A stretch of 45,839 bases of DNA from Bacteroidetes bacterium 4572_128 (GCA_002084355.1 NBLL01000057.1:1-45839), one strand, 5' to 3'. Numbered from the stretch's first letter, positions 26,708 to 36,933 are shown. The notes: generated by a model from the letters alone, not told the origin. A program made the numbers and translations.

Positions 26708-27907
26708 ATGGAGATTTTACCTTTAAATTACGACAAATATTTTAAAAAAGTTTTTTCTGATACAGAAATAGCAAAAAAATTTCTGGAAGATTTTCTGGAT
26801 ATTAAAATAGCAGAAATTAAGCTTTTGGAAAAAGATATTAATTTGACAAATAAAGCACGAGAAATACGTTTTGATTTTCGATGTAAAGGTGATGACAAAC
26901 ATTTTATTGTTGAAATGCAGCAAGCATATAAACATGATGTTGTGAAACGTTTTTATCTTTATCATTCCACAAATACAAGTTTACAATTAGAAAATCTGCC
27001 ATTAGCTGAACGTGCAGTTCTGGACAGAAAAACACAAAAATATCAAATAAAAAAAATTAGGGATTATTCTAAGGTAACGCCGAGTATAAGCATAATTTGG
27101 TTTGTGGATGATTCTTTTCGTTCGGATGAAGATTTTCTTGTATTTACTGTTTTACCTGAAAAGCTTAAAGATTTTATCAATGATAAAAAATGGGAAAATC
27201 TTAATGAAGAAAATTTAAAAAAAATTATAAAAAGACATGAAATTTTAGAGAAATTAATTAGAACAAAACATAGAGAATTGGATTTCTTGCAAGAAAATAA
27301 AATGATATATGTTTTTCAAAAACAAATATTAAATAATAAAAATAATGAAAAATATTTTAAATGGTTTGATTTTGCTGATAAATCAAAGAAAAAAGATAAT
27401 AAAATATCTGATTTCCCCAATTATAAAGATAAGATTTTTAAAAAATTAATGCACATTCTAAGTTCAAAATTTGCTCCGGAAAAAGATATAAAGGAAATTA
27501 AAAATTATTTTCTTGCTCATGAAATGTTATCCTCAGAAACAAATGATTTTGTTCAAAAAAGAACCGATGAATTTAGAAATGAATTGCTTGAAGGATTGAA
27601 AGAAAAAGACGAAATTATTGAAATAAAAGATGAAATTATTGAAGAAAATAAAAAGCGTTTGAAAGAAAAAGAATTTAAATTGAAAGAAAACAAAAAGCGT
27701 TTGAAAGAAAAAGATAATAAATTGAAAAAAAAAGATTTAAGAATTAAAGAAATTAAATATAATAAAGATTTAAAAATTAAAGAAATAAATAAGAATCGAG
27801 AGACTGAAATGTTAAATATTGCAAGAATTATGAAAAAAACTGGAATTGATATTAAGGAAATTAAAAAATTAACAAAACTTTCATTGATGAAAATCAAGAA
27901 ATTATAA
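26708..27907 (+). CDS. Rpn-family PD-(D/E)XK nuclease / transposase-like protein
   Basis: 399 residues, intact. N-terminal LPLNYDKYFKKVFSDTEIAK, then the nuclease core REIRFDFRCKGDDKHFIVEM followed by QQAYKH: D56, E69 and Q71 occupy the catalytic positions of the Rpn/PDDEXK_2 family. YHSTNTSLQL and VTPSISIIWFVDDSF follow. Residues about 295-375 are a lysine/glutamate coiled coil (KDEIIEIKDEIIEENKKRLK, with repeated KRLKEK units), and the C-terminus has the common small helix pair MKKTGIDIKEIKKLTKLSLM. Members promote RecA-independent recombination in E. coli. It lies just after recN and 33 bases before the DUF4175 gene. Confidence 0.88.
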   Translation: MEILPLNYDKYFKKVFSDTEIAKKFLEDFLDIKIAEIKLLEKDINLTNKAREIRFDFRCKGDDKHFIVEMQQAYKHDVVKRFYLYHSTNTSLQLENLPLAERAVLDRKTQKYQIKKIRDYSKVTPSISIIWFVDDSFRSDEDFLVFTVLPEKLKDFINDKKWENLNEENLKKIIKRHEILEKLIRTKHRELDFLQENKMIYVFQKQILNNKNNEKYFKWFDFADKSKKKDNKISDFPNYKDKIFKKLMHILSSKFAPEKDIKEIKNYFLAHEMLSSETNDFVQKRTDEFRNELLEGLKEKDEIIEIKDEIIEENKKRLKEKEFKLKENKKRLKEKDNKLKKKDLRIKEIKYNKDLKIKEINKNRETEMLNIARIMKKTGIDIKEIKKLTKLSLMKIKKL

Positions 27908-27940
27908 TAAATAAAAATATTTTTAATAAAAAATAAAATT

Positions 27941-30900
27941 ATGAATGAATATAATTTATTAATACAAAAACTTGAATTTTTCATAAAAAAATATTATAAA
28001 AATCAAATAATTAAGGGAATAATTTTTTCGGCAATTATTTATATTTTTATTTATTTATCTGTAACTCTTACAGAATATTTTGGGCATTTTTCCACAAAAA
28101 TAAGAACATTTTTATTTTATTCCACTCTGATTATTTTTGTTTTTGTTTTTGTTTATTATATTTTGTTATCTATTTTGAAATTGTTTAAAATTGGAAAAAC
28201 AATCTCTCATAAACAAGCGGCGATTATTATTTCAAAACACTTTAAAGAGGTCGAAGACAAGTTATTAAATATTTTAGAACTTGCAAATTTTGATAAAAAT
28301 AATGGTTTTTCTAATGAATTAATTATTGCAAGTATAGACCAAAAAGTAAAACTTTTAAAACCTATACCTTTTAAATCAGCCATAAATTTTAAAGAAAATT
28401 TTAAATATTTAAAATTTTTAGCTCCTTTAATTTTTATAGTTTTTTTAATTTATTTTATTGCTCCAAATATGCTTGCAGACGGAACTCAAAGAATTTTTGA
28501 ACATCAAACTTATTTTAAACCTGTTTCGCCGTTTCATATTAAATTTTTAAATGATTCCTTAGAAGTAAAAAAAGGAAAAGATTATAAAACAAAAATAGAA
28601 ATTACTGGAAAATATATTCATATTAACAATGAAATAGATTTTTATTTTGCTTCGGAAAAATATAAAACGGAAAGTTATCATTTAAATATTTTGCCTCCTC
28701 CTTTGATTTTAAATTTTAATGTTTCTGTTGATGTGCCAAATTATACAGGCGAAAAAGACAAAATTTTAGAAAATATTGGCGATTTAACAATTCCAATTGG
28801 AAGTAAAATAAAATGGAATATTAAAACTTTAGATGTTGATTCGCTTTATTTAGAATTTTCTGAAAGTAAAATTTTAAATTTAAAAAATATTAATCAATCT
28901 TTTGAAGCATTTAAAAAAATTATAAAAAGTGAAAATTATTCAATAAATTTTTACAATAAATTTTTTAAAAATCCAGAAAAAATAGAATATTCTATAAATG
29001 TTGTTCCTGATTTATATCCAAAAATTGTTGCTAATTCTTTGATTGACAGTGCGGTTTATACATTACATTATTTCAAAGGAAATATAAGTGATGATTATGG
29101 GTTTAAAAAATTGACATTTAATTATAAAGAAAAAGGAAAAAAAGAAATTATAGAAAAAATTAACTTACGAATTTCAAATAATACTTTGACTCAGGAATTT
29201 TATCACACTTTTGATTTTTCTGAAATTTTAGAAAAAAATTATACAGAAATTGAATATTATTTTGAAGTTTTTGATAATGATGGAGTAAATGGAAGTAAAT
29301 CTGCAAGAACAAAAAATTTCACTTTTAAAATTCCAAACAAAGAAGAATTGAGAAATATGGAAAATGAATCTCATAAAAACTTGGAGAAAAAGATAGAAAA
29401 AAGTTTAGAACTCGCCGACGAATTAAAAAATGATTTGAAAAAAATGAAAGAGCAAAATATAAACAATTCAAGTACTTCTTGGGAAAAAATGCAAATGATG
29501 GAAAATATTGCTGATAAACAAAAATCTTTAGAAGAAATGTTAAAAGAAATTGCAGAAGAAAATCAAAACAAAAATGATATGAAAAAAACTTTACTCGCAG
29601 AAATTGAAAAATTAAAAGAAAAATTTAATGAAAAAGATTTTAATAAATTATTTGAAAAAATGGAAATGTCTTATGACGATTTGGAAGAGCAATTGGACAG
29701 AAATTTAGAAGTTTTGAAAAAATTTGAGCTGGAAGAAAAATTAAATCAATCTATAGAAGACCTAAAAGAATTAGCAAAAGAACAAAAACAACTTTCTAAA
29801 GATGTAAAAGAAAAAAATCTCGATAGAGAAATCGAATTGAAAAAGCAAAAAGACCAAAAAAAGAAATTTGAAAAAATAAAAGAAGATTATAAAAAAGCAC
29901 AAGAATTGAATAAAGAATTAGAAGACAAAATGGATTTAAAAGATTTTGAAAAAGAAGAAAAAGAAATAGATGAGCAGTTTGAAAAAACAGAAGAAAAAAT
30001 GGAGAAAAATAGACGAAAAAAATCATCAAAAATGCAAAAGGAAAATTCAGAAAAAATGGAAAGTTTGGCAATGAAAATGCAAAAAATGATGGATGAAAAT
30101 ATGCAAGAAGAAACTGGTGAAGATATTGATGCACTAAGACAAATTTTAGATAATTTAGTTAGTTTTTCTTTTTCTCAGGAAGAGCTAATGAATAATTTAA
30201 AAAATATGAAAAGAGGAAATCCTGCTTATGTTGAAATTACACAAAAGCAAAAAGATTTAACCGATGATTTTAAAATTATTAAAGATTCTCTTCAAGCTTT
30301 GGCGAAAAGAACCCCACAATTAAGTTCTATAGTTTCTAAGGAACTTTTGTTAATTGAAAATTATGCTTCTAAGGCAATAGAAACCTTAGGTGGTAGAGAT
30401 ATTTATAGTACAAGGTCAAAGTTTAGCGAAGAACGTTACAAACAAAAAGTCGCAACAAGTCAGCAAATGGTAATGACTTCTGCCAATAATCTCGCTTTAT
30501 TATTAGACGAAGTTTTAAAAAGTATGCAAGAGCAAATGTCAAATTGCTCCGGTGGAAGTTGTAGTAAAAAAGGAAAAGGTAAAAGTTCAAAACCGTCTAT
30601 GTCAAGTATGAAACAAATGCAAAAAGATTTAAAAAAGCAATTGGAAAATATGTTAAAAGAAATGAAAAACGGTAATCAAAAAGGCGGTAAAAAAGGTGGA
30701 AGTAAAGAACTTGCAAAAATGCTTGCCGAGCAAGAAAAATTTAAACAAATGATGAACGAATTTGGTGGCTCGGCATTAAATCCAGAAACACAAAAAAAAT
30801 TAAATGATATAAAAAAAATGGTTGAAGAATCAGAAAAGGAAATTGCAAATAAAATGGTTTCTATAAAAACTTTAGAAAGACAAAAGAAAATTATGACAAG

Positions 30901-31120
30901 ATTATTAGAAGCAGAAAAATCAGAAGAAGAAAGAGAAATAGAGGAAAAAAGAGAATCTAAAGAAGCAAATAAAATATTTTATAAAAATCCAGAGGAATTA
31001 TTTAAAGAGAAAAAATTAGATTTACCTTTCAAAGAAATTTTAAATACAAATAATTTAAAACTTGATAATTATTATAAGAAAAAATATAAAGAATATTTAT
31101 TAAATCTTATGGAAGATTAG
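27941..31120 (+). CDS. DUF4175-family membrane protein with long coiled coil
   Basis: 1059 residues. Two membrane helices near the N-terminus (about 24-44 and 60-85: GIIFSAIIYIFIYLSVTL; LFYSTLIIFVFVFVYYILL) and a third at about 165-185 (FLAPLIFIVFLIYFIAP). A periplasmic beta-rich part follows (VSPFHIKFLNDSLEVKKGKD; VSVDVPNYTGEKDKI; KGNISDDYGFKKLTFNY). Residues about 480-1000 are almost entirely charged coiled coil. A low-complexity CSGGSCSKKGKGKSSK tract occurs at about residue 868. This arrangement is that of DUF4175, a family widespread in Bacteroidota, of unknown function. The long intact frame through many A-runs argues against pervasive sequencing error. Confidence 0.85.
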   Translation: MNEYNLLIQKLEFFIKKYYKNQIIKGIIFSAIIYIFIYLSVTLTEYFGHFSTKIRTFLFYSTLIIFVFVFVYYILLSILKLFKIGKTISHKQAAIIISKHFKEVEDKLLNILELANFDKNNGFSNELIIASIDQKVKLLKPIPFKSAINFKENFKYLKFLAPLIFIVFLIYFIAPNMLADGTQRIFEHQTYFKPVSPFHIKFLNDSLEVKKGKDYKTKIEITGKYIHINNEIDFYFASEKYKTESYHLNILPPPLILNFNVSVDVPNYTGEKDKILENIGDLTIPIGSKIKWNIKTLDVDSLYLEFSESKILNLKNINQSFEAFKKIIKSENYSINFYNKFFKNPEKIEYSINVVPDLYPKIVANSLIDSAVYTLHYFKGNISDDYGFKKLTFNYKEKGKKEIIEKINLRISNNTLTQEFYHTFDFSEILEKNYTEIEYYFEVFDNDGVNGSKSARTKNFTFKIPNKEELRNMENESHKNLEKKIEKSLELADELKNDLKKMKEQNINNSSTSWEKMQMMENIADKQKSLEEMLKEIAEENQNKNDMKKTLLAEIEKLKEKFNEKDFNKLFEKMEMSYDDLEEQLDRNLEVLKKFELEEKLNQSIEDLKELAKEQKQLSKDVKEKNLDREIELKKQKDQKKKFEKIKEDYKKAQELNKELEDKMDLKDFEKEEKEIDEQFEKTEEKMEKNRRKKSSKMQKENSEKMESLAMKMQKMMDENMQEETGEDIDALRQILDNLVSFSFSQEELMNNLKNMKRGNPAYVEITQKQKDLTDDFKIIKDSLQALAKRTPQLSSIVSKELLLIENYASKAIETLGGRDIYSTRSKFSEERYKQKVATSQQMVMTSANNLALLLDEVLKSMQEQMSNCSGGSCSKKGKGKSSKPSMSSMKQMQKDLKKQLENMLKEMKNGNQKGGKKGGSKELAKMLAEQEKFKQMMNEFGGSALNPETQKKLNDIKKMVEESEKEIANKMVSIKTLERQKKIMTRLLEAEKSEEEREIEEKRESKEANKIFYKNPEELFKEKKLDLPFKEILNTNNLKLDNYYKKKYKEYLLNLMED

Positions 31121-31124
31121 ATTT

Positions 31125-32740
31125 TTAATGTTTTTAAATTATTAAAAAAAAAATTTTTCCAAAAAACGTCAAAATTTTAATGTTTTAAATTATTAAAAAA
31201 ACTTTTTTTCCAAAAAACGTCAAAATTTTAATGTTTTTAAATTATTAAAAAAAAATTTTTTTTCAAAAATTGCCCAAAATTTTAATATTTTTAAAAAAAC
31301 AACATTGGAGTTTTTTTTTTTAACACCAATGTTTGATGTCGAAACAATGTTAAAAAAAATTTTTTTTCAAAAATCGTCCAAAATTTTAATATTTTTTAAT
31401 TTCAAATAAAAAAAATTTTTTTTCAAAAATCGTCCAAAATTTTAATGTTTTTTAATTTCAAATCAACCTCCAATGTTAAAAAATTTTTTTTCAAAAATCG
31501 TCCAAAATTTTAATGTTTTTTAATTTCAAATAAAAAAAAATTTTTTCAAAAATCGTCCAAAATTTTAATATTTTTAAAAAACAACCTCCAATGTTAAAAA
31601 ATTTTTTTTCAAAAATCGTCCAAAATTTTAATGTTTTTTATTTAAAATTATAAAAAATTTTTTTTCAAAAATTGTCCAAAATTTTAATGTTTTTTAATTT
31701 CAAATAAAAAAAAATTTTTTTCAAAAAATGACCAAAATTTTAATATTTTTAAAAAACAACATTGGAGGTTTTTTTTTAACACCAATGTTTGATGTCGAAA
31801 CAATGTTAAAAAAATTTTTTTCAAAAAATGACCAAAATTTTAATATTTTTATAATTTCAAATAAAAAAAATTTTTTTTCAAAAAACGTCCAAAATTTTAA
31901 GATTTTTAAATTTTAAAATAAAAAAAATTTTTTTCAAAAAATCGTCCAAATTTTTTATATTTTTAAATTTAAAAATATAAAAAATTTTTTTTCAAAAATT
32001 GCCCAAAATTTTAAGATTTTTAAAAAAACAACATTGGAGTTTTTTTTTTTAACACCAATGTTTGATGTCGAAACAATGTTAAAAAAAATTTTTTTTTCAA
32101 AAATCGTCCAAAATTTTAATATTTTTTAATTTCAAATAAAAAAAATTTTTTTTCAAAAATCGTCCAAAATTTTAATGTTTTTTAATTTCAAATAAAAAAT
32201 TTTTTCAAAAAACGTCCAAAATTTTAATGTTTTTTAATTTCAAATAAAAAAAAATTTTTTTCAAAAAACGACCAAAATTTTAATATTTTTAAAAAACAAC
32301 ATTGGAGTTTTTTTTTTTAACACCAATGTTTGATGTCGAAACAATGTTAAAAAAATTTTTTTTTCAAAAATCGTCCAAAATTTTAATGTTTTTTATTTAA
32401 AATTATAAAAAAAATTTTTTTCAAAAAACGTCTAAAATTTTAATGTTTTTTAATTTCAAATAAAAAAAAATTTTTTTCAAAAAACGTCCAAAATTTTAAT
32501 ATTTTTAAAAAACAACCTCCAAATGTTAAAAAATTTTTTTTCAAAAATCGTCCAAAATTTTAATGTTGTTTAAAAAACAACATTGGAGGTTTCTTTTTTA
32601 ACACCAATGTTTGATGTCGAAAAAAAACCTCCAATGTTAAAAAAAAATTTTGATGTCGAAACATTGGTGTTAAAAAATAAACCTCCAATGTAATGTTAAA
32701 AAAAATTTTTTTTTCAAAAATCGTTCAAAATTTCAACATT
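31125..32740 (+). repeat. Large composite array: ~23 repeat units plus hairpin modules
   Basis: About 23 plus-orientation units of T-run, CAAAAATCGTCCAAAATTTT, AATGTTTTTTAATTTCAAAT, A-run. The first two units instead read CCAAAAAACGTCAAAATTTT as in the array at 37.05-37.26 kb. Five copies of a ~60 bp module (ACATTGGAG, T-run, AACACCAATGTTTGATGTCG, AAACAATGTTA) start near 31302, 31758, 32030, 32298 and 32580. Shorter CCTCCAATGTTAAAAA pieces occur near 31465, 31585, 32516, 32627 and 32683. 32741-32980 is unstructured AT-rich sequence with a TATATATATATG run near 32928. Confidence 0.93.
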
Positions 32741-32981
32741 TTTATTGGACGCTTAACGCAAAAAAAATTAAATAAAAAAAAATAAATGAAAAAAAATTTA
32801 AAAATTGTTTTTTTTTAATTTTTATAACACTCTGTAAGTATCTGATTTTCAGTAAGAAATCCATTTTAATTTTAAATTGAAAAAAAAAAATATGTGTTTT
32901 TTTTTTCACTTTTGTCTTTTTTTACGTATATATATATGTAAGTTAGATTTTAATGTAATTTTAATTTAGCTTGATAAAATA

Positions 32982-33014
32982 TTTGTTTATGTACAAATCT
33001 GTATTTTCACTTTG
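32982..33014 (+). promoter_or_regulatory. Candidate Bacteroidota-type promoter
   Basis: TTTG at 32982-32985 and TCACTTTG at 33007-33014, separated by 21 bases, resemble the Bacteroidota -33 (TTG/TTTG) and -7 (TAnnTTTG, one mismatch) elements. They lie about 60 bases upstream of the LamG lipoprotein ATG. Motif match only. Confidence 0.4.
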
Positions 33015-33071
33015 TATGATATGCAAATATATAAATATATTTTATTTATTTAAATAATAAAGATTGAAATT

Positions 33072-34484
33072 ATGAATTATTTTATTAAAAGTAAATTTAT
33101 TACATTAGTAATAAGCCTTTTTGTTATTACATTTTTTTCTTGTACTAAAGAAAAAGAACGTGTAATAATAAAAGAAGTAGAAAATGTAGAAGGAAGTGGT
33201 ACTGTTGATTTTTCTGTTCAGACAAAAGAAGTAGAAGAGAATTTATTAAAAAATGCTAATGTTCTTCCAGAAGAAGTAGCATCTATTAAAATTCGTATAA
33301 TTGATGCTGTATCTGAAGAAGTTGTTTATGAAAAAACAAAAAACGTAATTATAATAAATGACAACTTGGCAATAGAATCAATTGTTCTTAAAGTTGGTAG
33401 TTATAAAATTACTGATTTTATACTTTACAATGTAAGCGGTGAAATGTTGTATTTATTGCCACTAGAAAATTCGGAGTTTGCTGAACTAGTTAATGACCCC
33501 GCACCAATTTGTTTTGACATAACTGAAGACAATGGCACACCAATAACTATTGAAGTGATAGGCACAAATTGTGCTAGTTGTCCTATTGATAAATGGGGTT
33601 ATACTAAAATAGATGTTATATGTCCAGCATGTATTTGTATTCAAGTAGGTGCTTTTACTTTTTCAGAAAGTAGCAATCATTTTGAACTTACTGCATCAGA
33701 CATACTTGTTTATGGAATAAGCGATTGCTGTGAAGACTTATTAGAAACATTTAATTTAACAAATATTTTTAACAAAATCACTTTTGGTGGTTCTGGAGAA
33801 TATTATGCATATAAATTTGTTTTCCAAAAAGATGGATACACGGATTGCGAATATACTTTTACAGTTCAGGAATTAGACCATTTTTCAGAAATAGAGCCAC
33901 TTAGTGTTATTCTTGATAACTGCCAAATGTTAAACGATTTGTATTTAATAGCTGGTTTCACTTTTAATGAAGATTTTTTTGGATATGGTCCTAATCATTA
34001 TGAGGCAAGTATAGTAGGCACACCTGAACCACAATTAATTAATAATACTGTAACTATTTTTAATACCGCTGGTTATTTAACATTCCCAAGCGAAATATTA
34101 AATGAGCTTAATGATTTTTCTGTAAAAACAACTGTTTCTTTCCAAGATCATGCAGCTAATTTTATTTTATCAACTAACAATAGTTATTTTGAAATTTGGG
34201 AAAATTCTGGAAATAGAATATATGTTAGACTTGGAACTCAGGAGAAGTATTTAACATTACCAGAAAATTTTGTTTTAGGTCAATTTTACGATATTCTTGT
34301 AACAAGATCTGGTGGAGAAATAACTATTTATTTAGATGGTTCACAATTAGGAATTTTAACATACACATTTGAAAGTGCTTTAAATATTAATCAAATTAGA
34401 TCCGGAAGACGTATTGATAATAATCACACTTTTAATGGAGCTATTGATGATATTAGTTTTTATAATAGAGTAATCGCCCCTTAA
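33072..34484 (+). CDS. Lipoprotein with C-terminal LamG/concanavalin-like domain
   Basis: 470 residues. Signal SKFITLVISLFVITFFSCTK gives a lipobox Cys at about residue 24. An N-terminal beta domain (VDFSVQTKEVEENLLKNANV; AIESIVLKVGSYKITDFILY) resembles the Bacteroidota fimbrial-like/DUF4382-type folds. The middle is Cys-rich (NCASCPIDKWGY; DVICPACICIQVG; SDCCEDL). Residues about 300-468 form a LamG-like jellyroll: AGYLTFPSEILNELNDFSVK, NRIYVRLGTQEKYLTLPENF, GGEITIYLDGSQLGI, FNGAIDDISFYNRVIAP. It is surface exposed and probably glycan- or protein-binding (inference). Base composition is visibly less AT-rich than that of most neighbours. Confidence 0.78.
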   Translation: MNYFIKSKFITLVISLFVITFFSCTKEKERVIIKEVENVEGSGTVDFSVQTKEVEENLLKNANVLPEEVASIKIRIIDAVSEEVVYEKTKNVIIINDNLAIESIVLKVGSYKITDFILYNVSGEMLYLLPLENSEFAELVNDPAPICFDITEDNGTPITIEVIGTNCASCPIDKWGYTKIDVICPACICIQVGAFTFSESSNHFELTASDILVYGISDCCEDLLETFNLTNIFNKITFGGSGEYYAYKFVFQKDGYTDCEYTFTVQELDHFSEIEPLSVILDNCQMLNDLYLIAGFTFNEDFFGYGPNHYEASIVGTPEPQLINNTVTIFNTAGYLTFPSEILNELNDFSVKTTVSFQDHAANFILSTNNSYFEIWENSGNRIYVRLGTQEKYLTLPENFVLGQFYDILVTRSGGEITIYLDGSQLGILTYTFESALNINQIRSGRRIDNNHTFNGAIDDISFYNRVIAP

Positions 34485-34525
34485 TTAAGAACAATAAAAC
34501 AAAGTTCAATTTGTGAAAAAAATAA

Positions 34526-34562
34526 TCCAAAATTCAAAAGCGTCATGTTTTTGAATTTTGGA
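34526..34562 (+). terminator. Hairpin between the two lipoprotein genes
   Basis: TCCAAAATTCAAAA (34526-34539) and its exact complement TTTTGAATTTTGGA (34549-34562) form a 14 bp stem with a 9-base loop. A T-tract does not follow, so it may attenuate rather than terminate. Confidence 0.65.
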
Positions 34563-34600
34563 AAATTGGAAATAATAAACTATTTTAAAAAAATAAAAAA

Positions 34601-36535
34601 ATGACAAAACAAAGACCGATAGCATTTATAATGCTATTGACACTTCTTATGTTTGCATCTTGTAAATTAGAAGAAACGATATTTGTAAAAGAATATCCGC
34701 CACAAAGATATGTTGATAGTACAGAGTTCTTAGGCAGTAAATATGAAATTGAATTGAAGGAAGAGCCAACTCAAACAAATGCAAAGATTGAAGTAATTCC
34801 TTATGAAACTAATAGTTATAGGTGTATGACTTATAGGAAAAGGAAATACAAGCATAGGAAAAGACGAGTTAAGAATATGATATTTAATTTTGGAGGGTCG
34901 CTAACTTGTTTGGCAGGGTTTAAGGTAAATACAAATAACGAAATACTTCAACAAGCATTTCCGCTTATTGGAATTTTTGGTTTATATTGGTTGTATTCAG
35001 CTATTTCAAAAGACTATTGGACAAAATATGAAAATTTATATGATATTCAGCCATATAAATATGATTATTTTAACTATGAGAAAAACAAAATGAAAGAAAA
35101 AACGTTTTTAATAAGTGCTAATGGTGAAGATAATTCATATACATCGGATATTTTTGGAAAATTGGAAATTCCATTATATGATTTTAATTTTCCGTCAAAA
35201 CTTCAAAAGCATAAAATATATCCATTTAATTTTAGATATAATAATAAATTATTCGAAAACAAAATAGATATTAACACTTCTAAATGGTATCCTACATATG
35301 GAAAAATTAAAACACCATCACTATTGCTTAACACAGATAAAAAGCGAACAGTAAATGTATTATTACCAATTGGCACAGAAACACAAATATTTGAAAAAGA
35401 AATTTTTTATGGAGAAGATTTTGTGAAAGTAAAACCGTTTAAGGATTATGGTTGGGTAAAATATAATGATTTAGATTTATTTTATACTATGAATTATACC
35501 TTAGCAGACAATAATAAGACATTATTAACTAATTCTCAGGAAATAGCATTTCAAAATGCTGTTAAAGAAAATATGCTTTATCAATTTATTTACAATTATC
35601 CTAATTCAAAGCAAATTGACAAAGCTAATAAATTGGTGTTTCAAAATGCAAAATCAGAAAATACAATTGAGGCATATACAGATTTTATTGAAGATGCTTC
35701 AAATAAAGATTTAATTAGTACTGCTTTTATTTTGCGAAGTGATATAGTTTTTAATAAACTATCTACATTTTCTACTTATGATGAGTTTGATAATTTTAAA
35801 CAAAACAACATAAATATTGATATTAATAAAGCGATTTATACATCGCAAAGAAAAAACGGCAAACTAATTCTCTGGTCTAATAATGGTCAAAAAATATCTG
35901 AGGGGAATTATAAAAATAATTTAAAGCATGGAAAATGGCTTTCCTTGAATGAATGTGGTAAAGAAATTTATAAGGGCACATACAATAATGGAAAAGTAAT
36001 TAATTTTGAAGAATATAAATATTTTGAAGATGATTGTAATAAAATACACATATATTATATTAGAAAAATGAGTAAAGGAACATTGATAGTTTATTATAAA
36101 AGTGGAAAAAAGAAAACATACATAGAATCTTTAAACTCAAAGCCATATAAAGAGATAGGATATTATGAAAATGGTAATAAGCAATATTTTTACGAAATAA
36201 AAAATGGAAAACTACATGGCAAATGTATTTCATATTATCATAATGGAAGAAAAAAAATTGAACTTAATTCAAAAAATGGAGTAGGACATGGTTTATTTAC
36301 TGAATACCATAATAATGGTGTAAAAAGTAAGCAAGGAAATATGAAAAATGGAAAAGCAGACGGAAGAGTGGAATATTGGAACAAAAACGGAAATCTATAT
36401 AAAACAGAAAATTATAAGAATGGTTATTGTACCAATTGTCCAAATGGGTTATCTGAGGTTTTTGATGGTTTAAATATAATAAATAATGTAATTAAAAGTA
36501 TTGGAGGTTTTAAAAGTGGAGGAGGATTAAGGTAA
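34601..36535 (+). CDS. Lipoprotein with SH3-like and MORN-type (YwqK-like) repeats
   Basis: 644 residues. Signal AFIMLLTLLMFASCKL gives a lipobox Cys at about residue 21. A likely membrane-associated hydrophobic stretch lies at about 95-135 (FNFGGSLTCLAGFKV; AFPLIGIFGLYWLYSAI). Residues about 247-290 look like a small SH3-type domain (KRTVNVLLPIGTETQIFEKE; VKPFKDYGWVKYNDLD). The C-terminal 220 residues contain repeated MORN_2-like units: GNYKNNLKHGKWLSLNE, GYYENGNKQYFYEIKNGKLH, ISYYHNGRKKIELNSKNGVG, TEYHNNGVKSKQGNMKNGKA. Such repeats occur in YwqK-type proteins, but no toxin partner is visible. Base composition matches the preceding lipoprotein gene. Confidence 0.78.
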   Translation: MTKQRPIAFIMLLTLLMFASCKLEETIFVKEYPPQRYVDSTEFLGSKYEIELKEEPTQTNAKIEVIPYETNSYRCMTYRKRKYKHRKRRVKNMIFNFGGSLTCLAGFKVNTNNEILQQAFPLIGIFGLYWLYSAISKDYWTKYENLYDIQPYKYDYFNYEKNKMKEKTFLISANGEDNSYTSDIFGKLEIPLYDFNFPSKLQKHKIYPFNFRYNNKLFENKIDINTSKWYPTYGKIKTPSLLLNTDKKRTVNVLLPIGTETQIFEKEIFYGEDFVKVKPFKDYGWVKYNDLDLFYTMNYTLADNNKTLLTNSQEIAFQNAVKENMLYQFIYNYPNSKQIDKANKLVFQNAKSENTIEAYTDFIEDASNKDLISTAFILRSDIVFNKLSTFSTYDEFDNFKQNNINIDINKAIYTSQRKNGKLILWSNNGQKISEGNYKNNLKHGKWLSLNECGKEIYKGTYNNGKVINFEEYKYFEDDCNKIHIYYIRKMSKGTLIVYYKSGKKKTYIESLNSKPYKEIGYYENGNKQYFYEIKNGKLHGKCISYYHNGRKKIELNSKNGVGHGLFTEYHNNGVKSKQGNMKNGKADGRVEYWNKNGNLYKTENYKNGYCTNCPNGLSEVFDGLNIINNVIKSIGGFKSGGGLR

Positions 36536-36546
36536 AAATTTCCTGA

Positions 36547-36604
36547 GCTTCAGTGTTTTCAAGCCCTTTATAATTAATAATATATGCTTTGAAAACACCG
36601 AAGC
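36547..36604. terminator. Hairpin GCTTCAGTGTTTTCAA / TTGAAAACACCGAAGC
   Basis: A 16-base stem with one mismatch and a 26-base AT-rich loop, beginning 11 bases after the stop of the MORN-repeat gene. Position suits a terminator. The GTGTTTTCAA word is shared with the hairpins at 24580 and 36657. Confidence 0.8.
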
Positions 36605-36656
36605 GCTGGAATAATTATAAAATTAATTTATTAGAAATATTTATAAATTCTGCGCA

Positions 36657-36676
36657 GTGCGGTGTTTTCACCGCAC
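36657..36676. repeat. Perfect hairpin GTGCGGTG-TTTT-CACCGCAC
   Basis: Eight-base GC-rich stem with TTTT loop, 52 bases after the previous hairpin, with the same GGTGTTTTC word. Confidence 0.85.
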
Positions 36677-36860
36677 AATTATTCATATTTAATTTAAATT
36701 TAAAAAAAATCAAAATTTGTCCAAAATTTTAATAATTTTTAAATTTCAATTAAAAAAAAATTTTTTTCAAAAAACGACCAAAATTTTAATATTTTTTAAT
36801 TTCAAATAAAAAAAATTTTTTTTTCAAAAATCGTCCAAAATTTTAATGTTTTAATAAAAC

Positions 36861-36933
36861 AACATTGGAGGTTTTTTTTTAACCTCCAATGTTTCTACCA
36901 AACATTGGAGGTTAAAAAAAAACCTCCAATGTT
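36861..36933. repeat. Tandem pair of 13 bp stem hairpins
   Basis: AACATTGGAGGTT (36861-36873) with AACCTCCAATGTT (36881-36893), then the same pair again at 36901-36913 and 36921-36933. Both stems are perfect and any left arm can pair with any right arm, giving alternative hairpin or cruciform forms. Confidence 0.92.
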
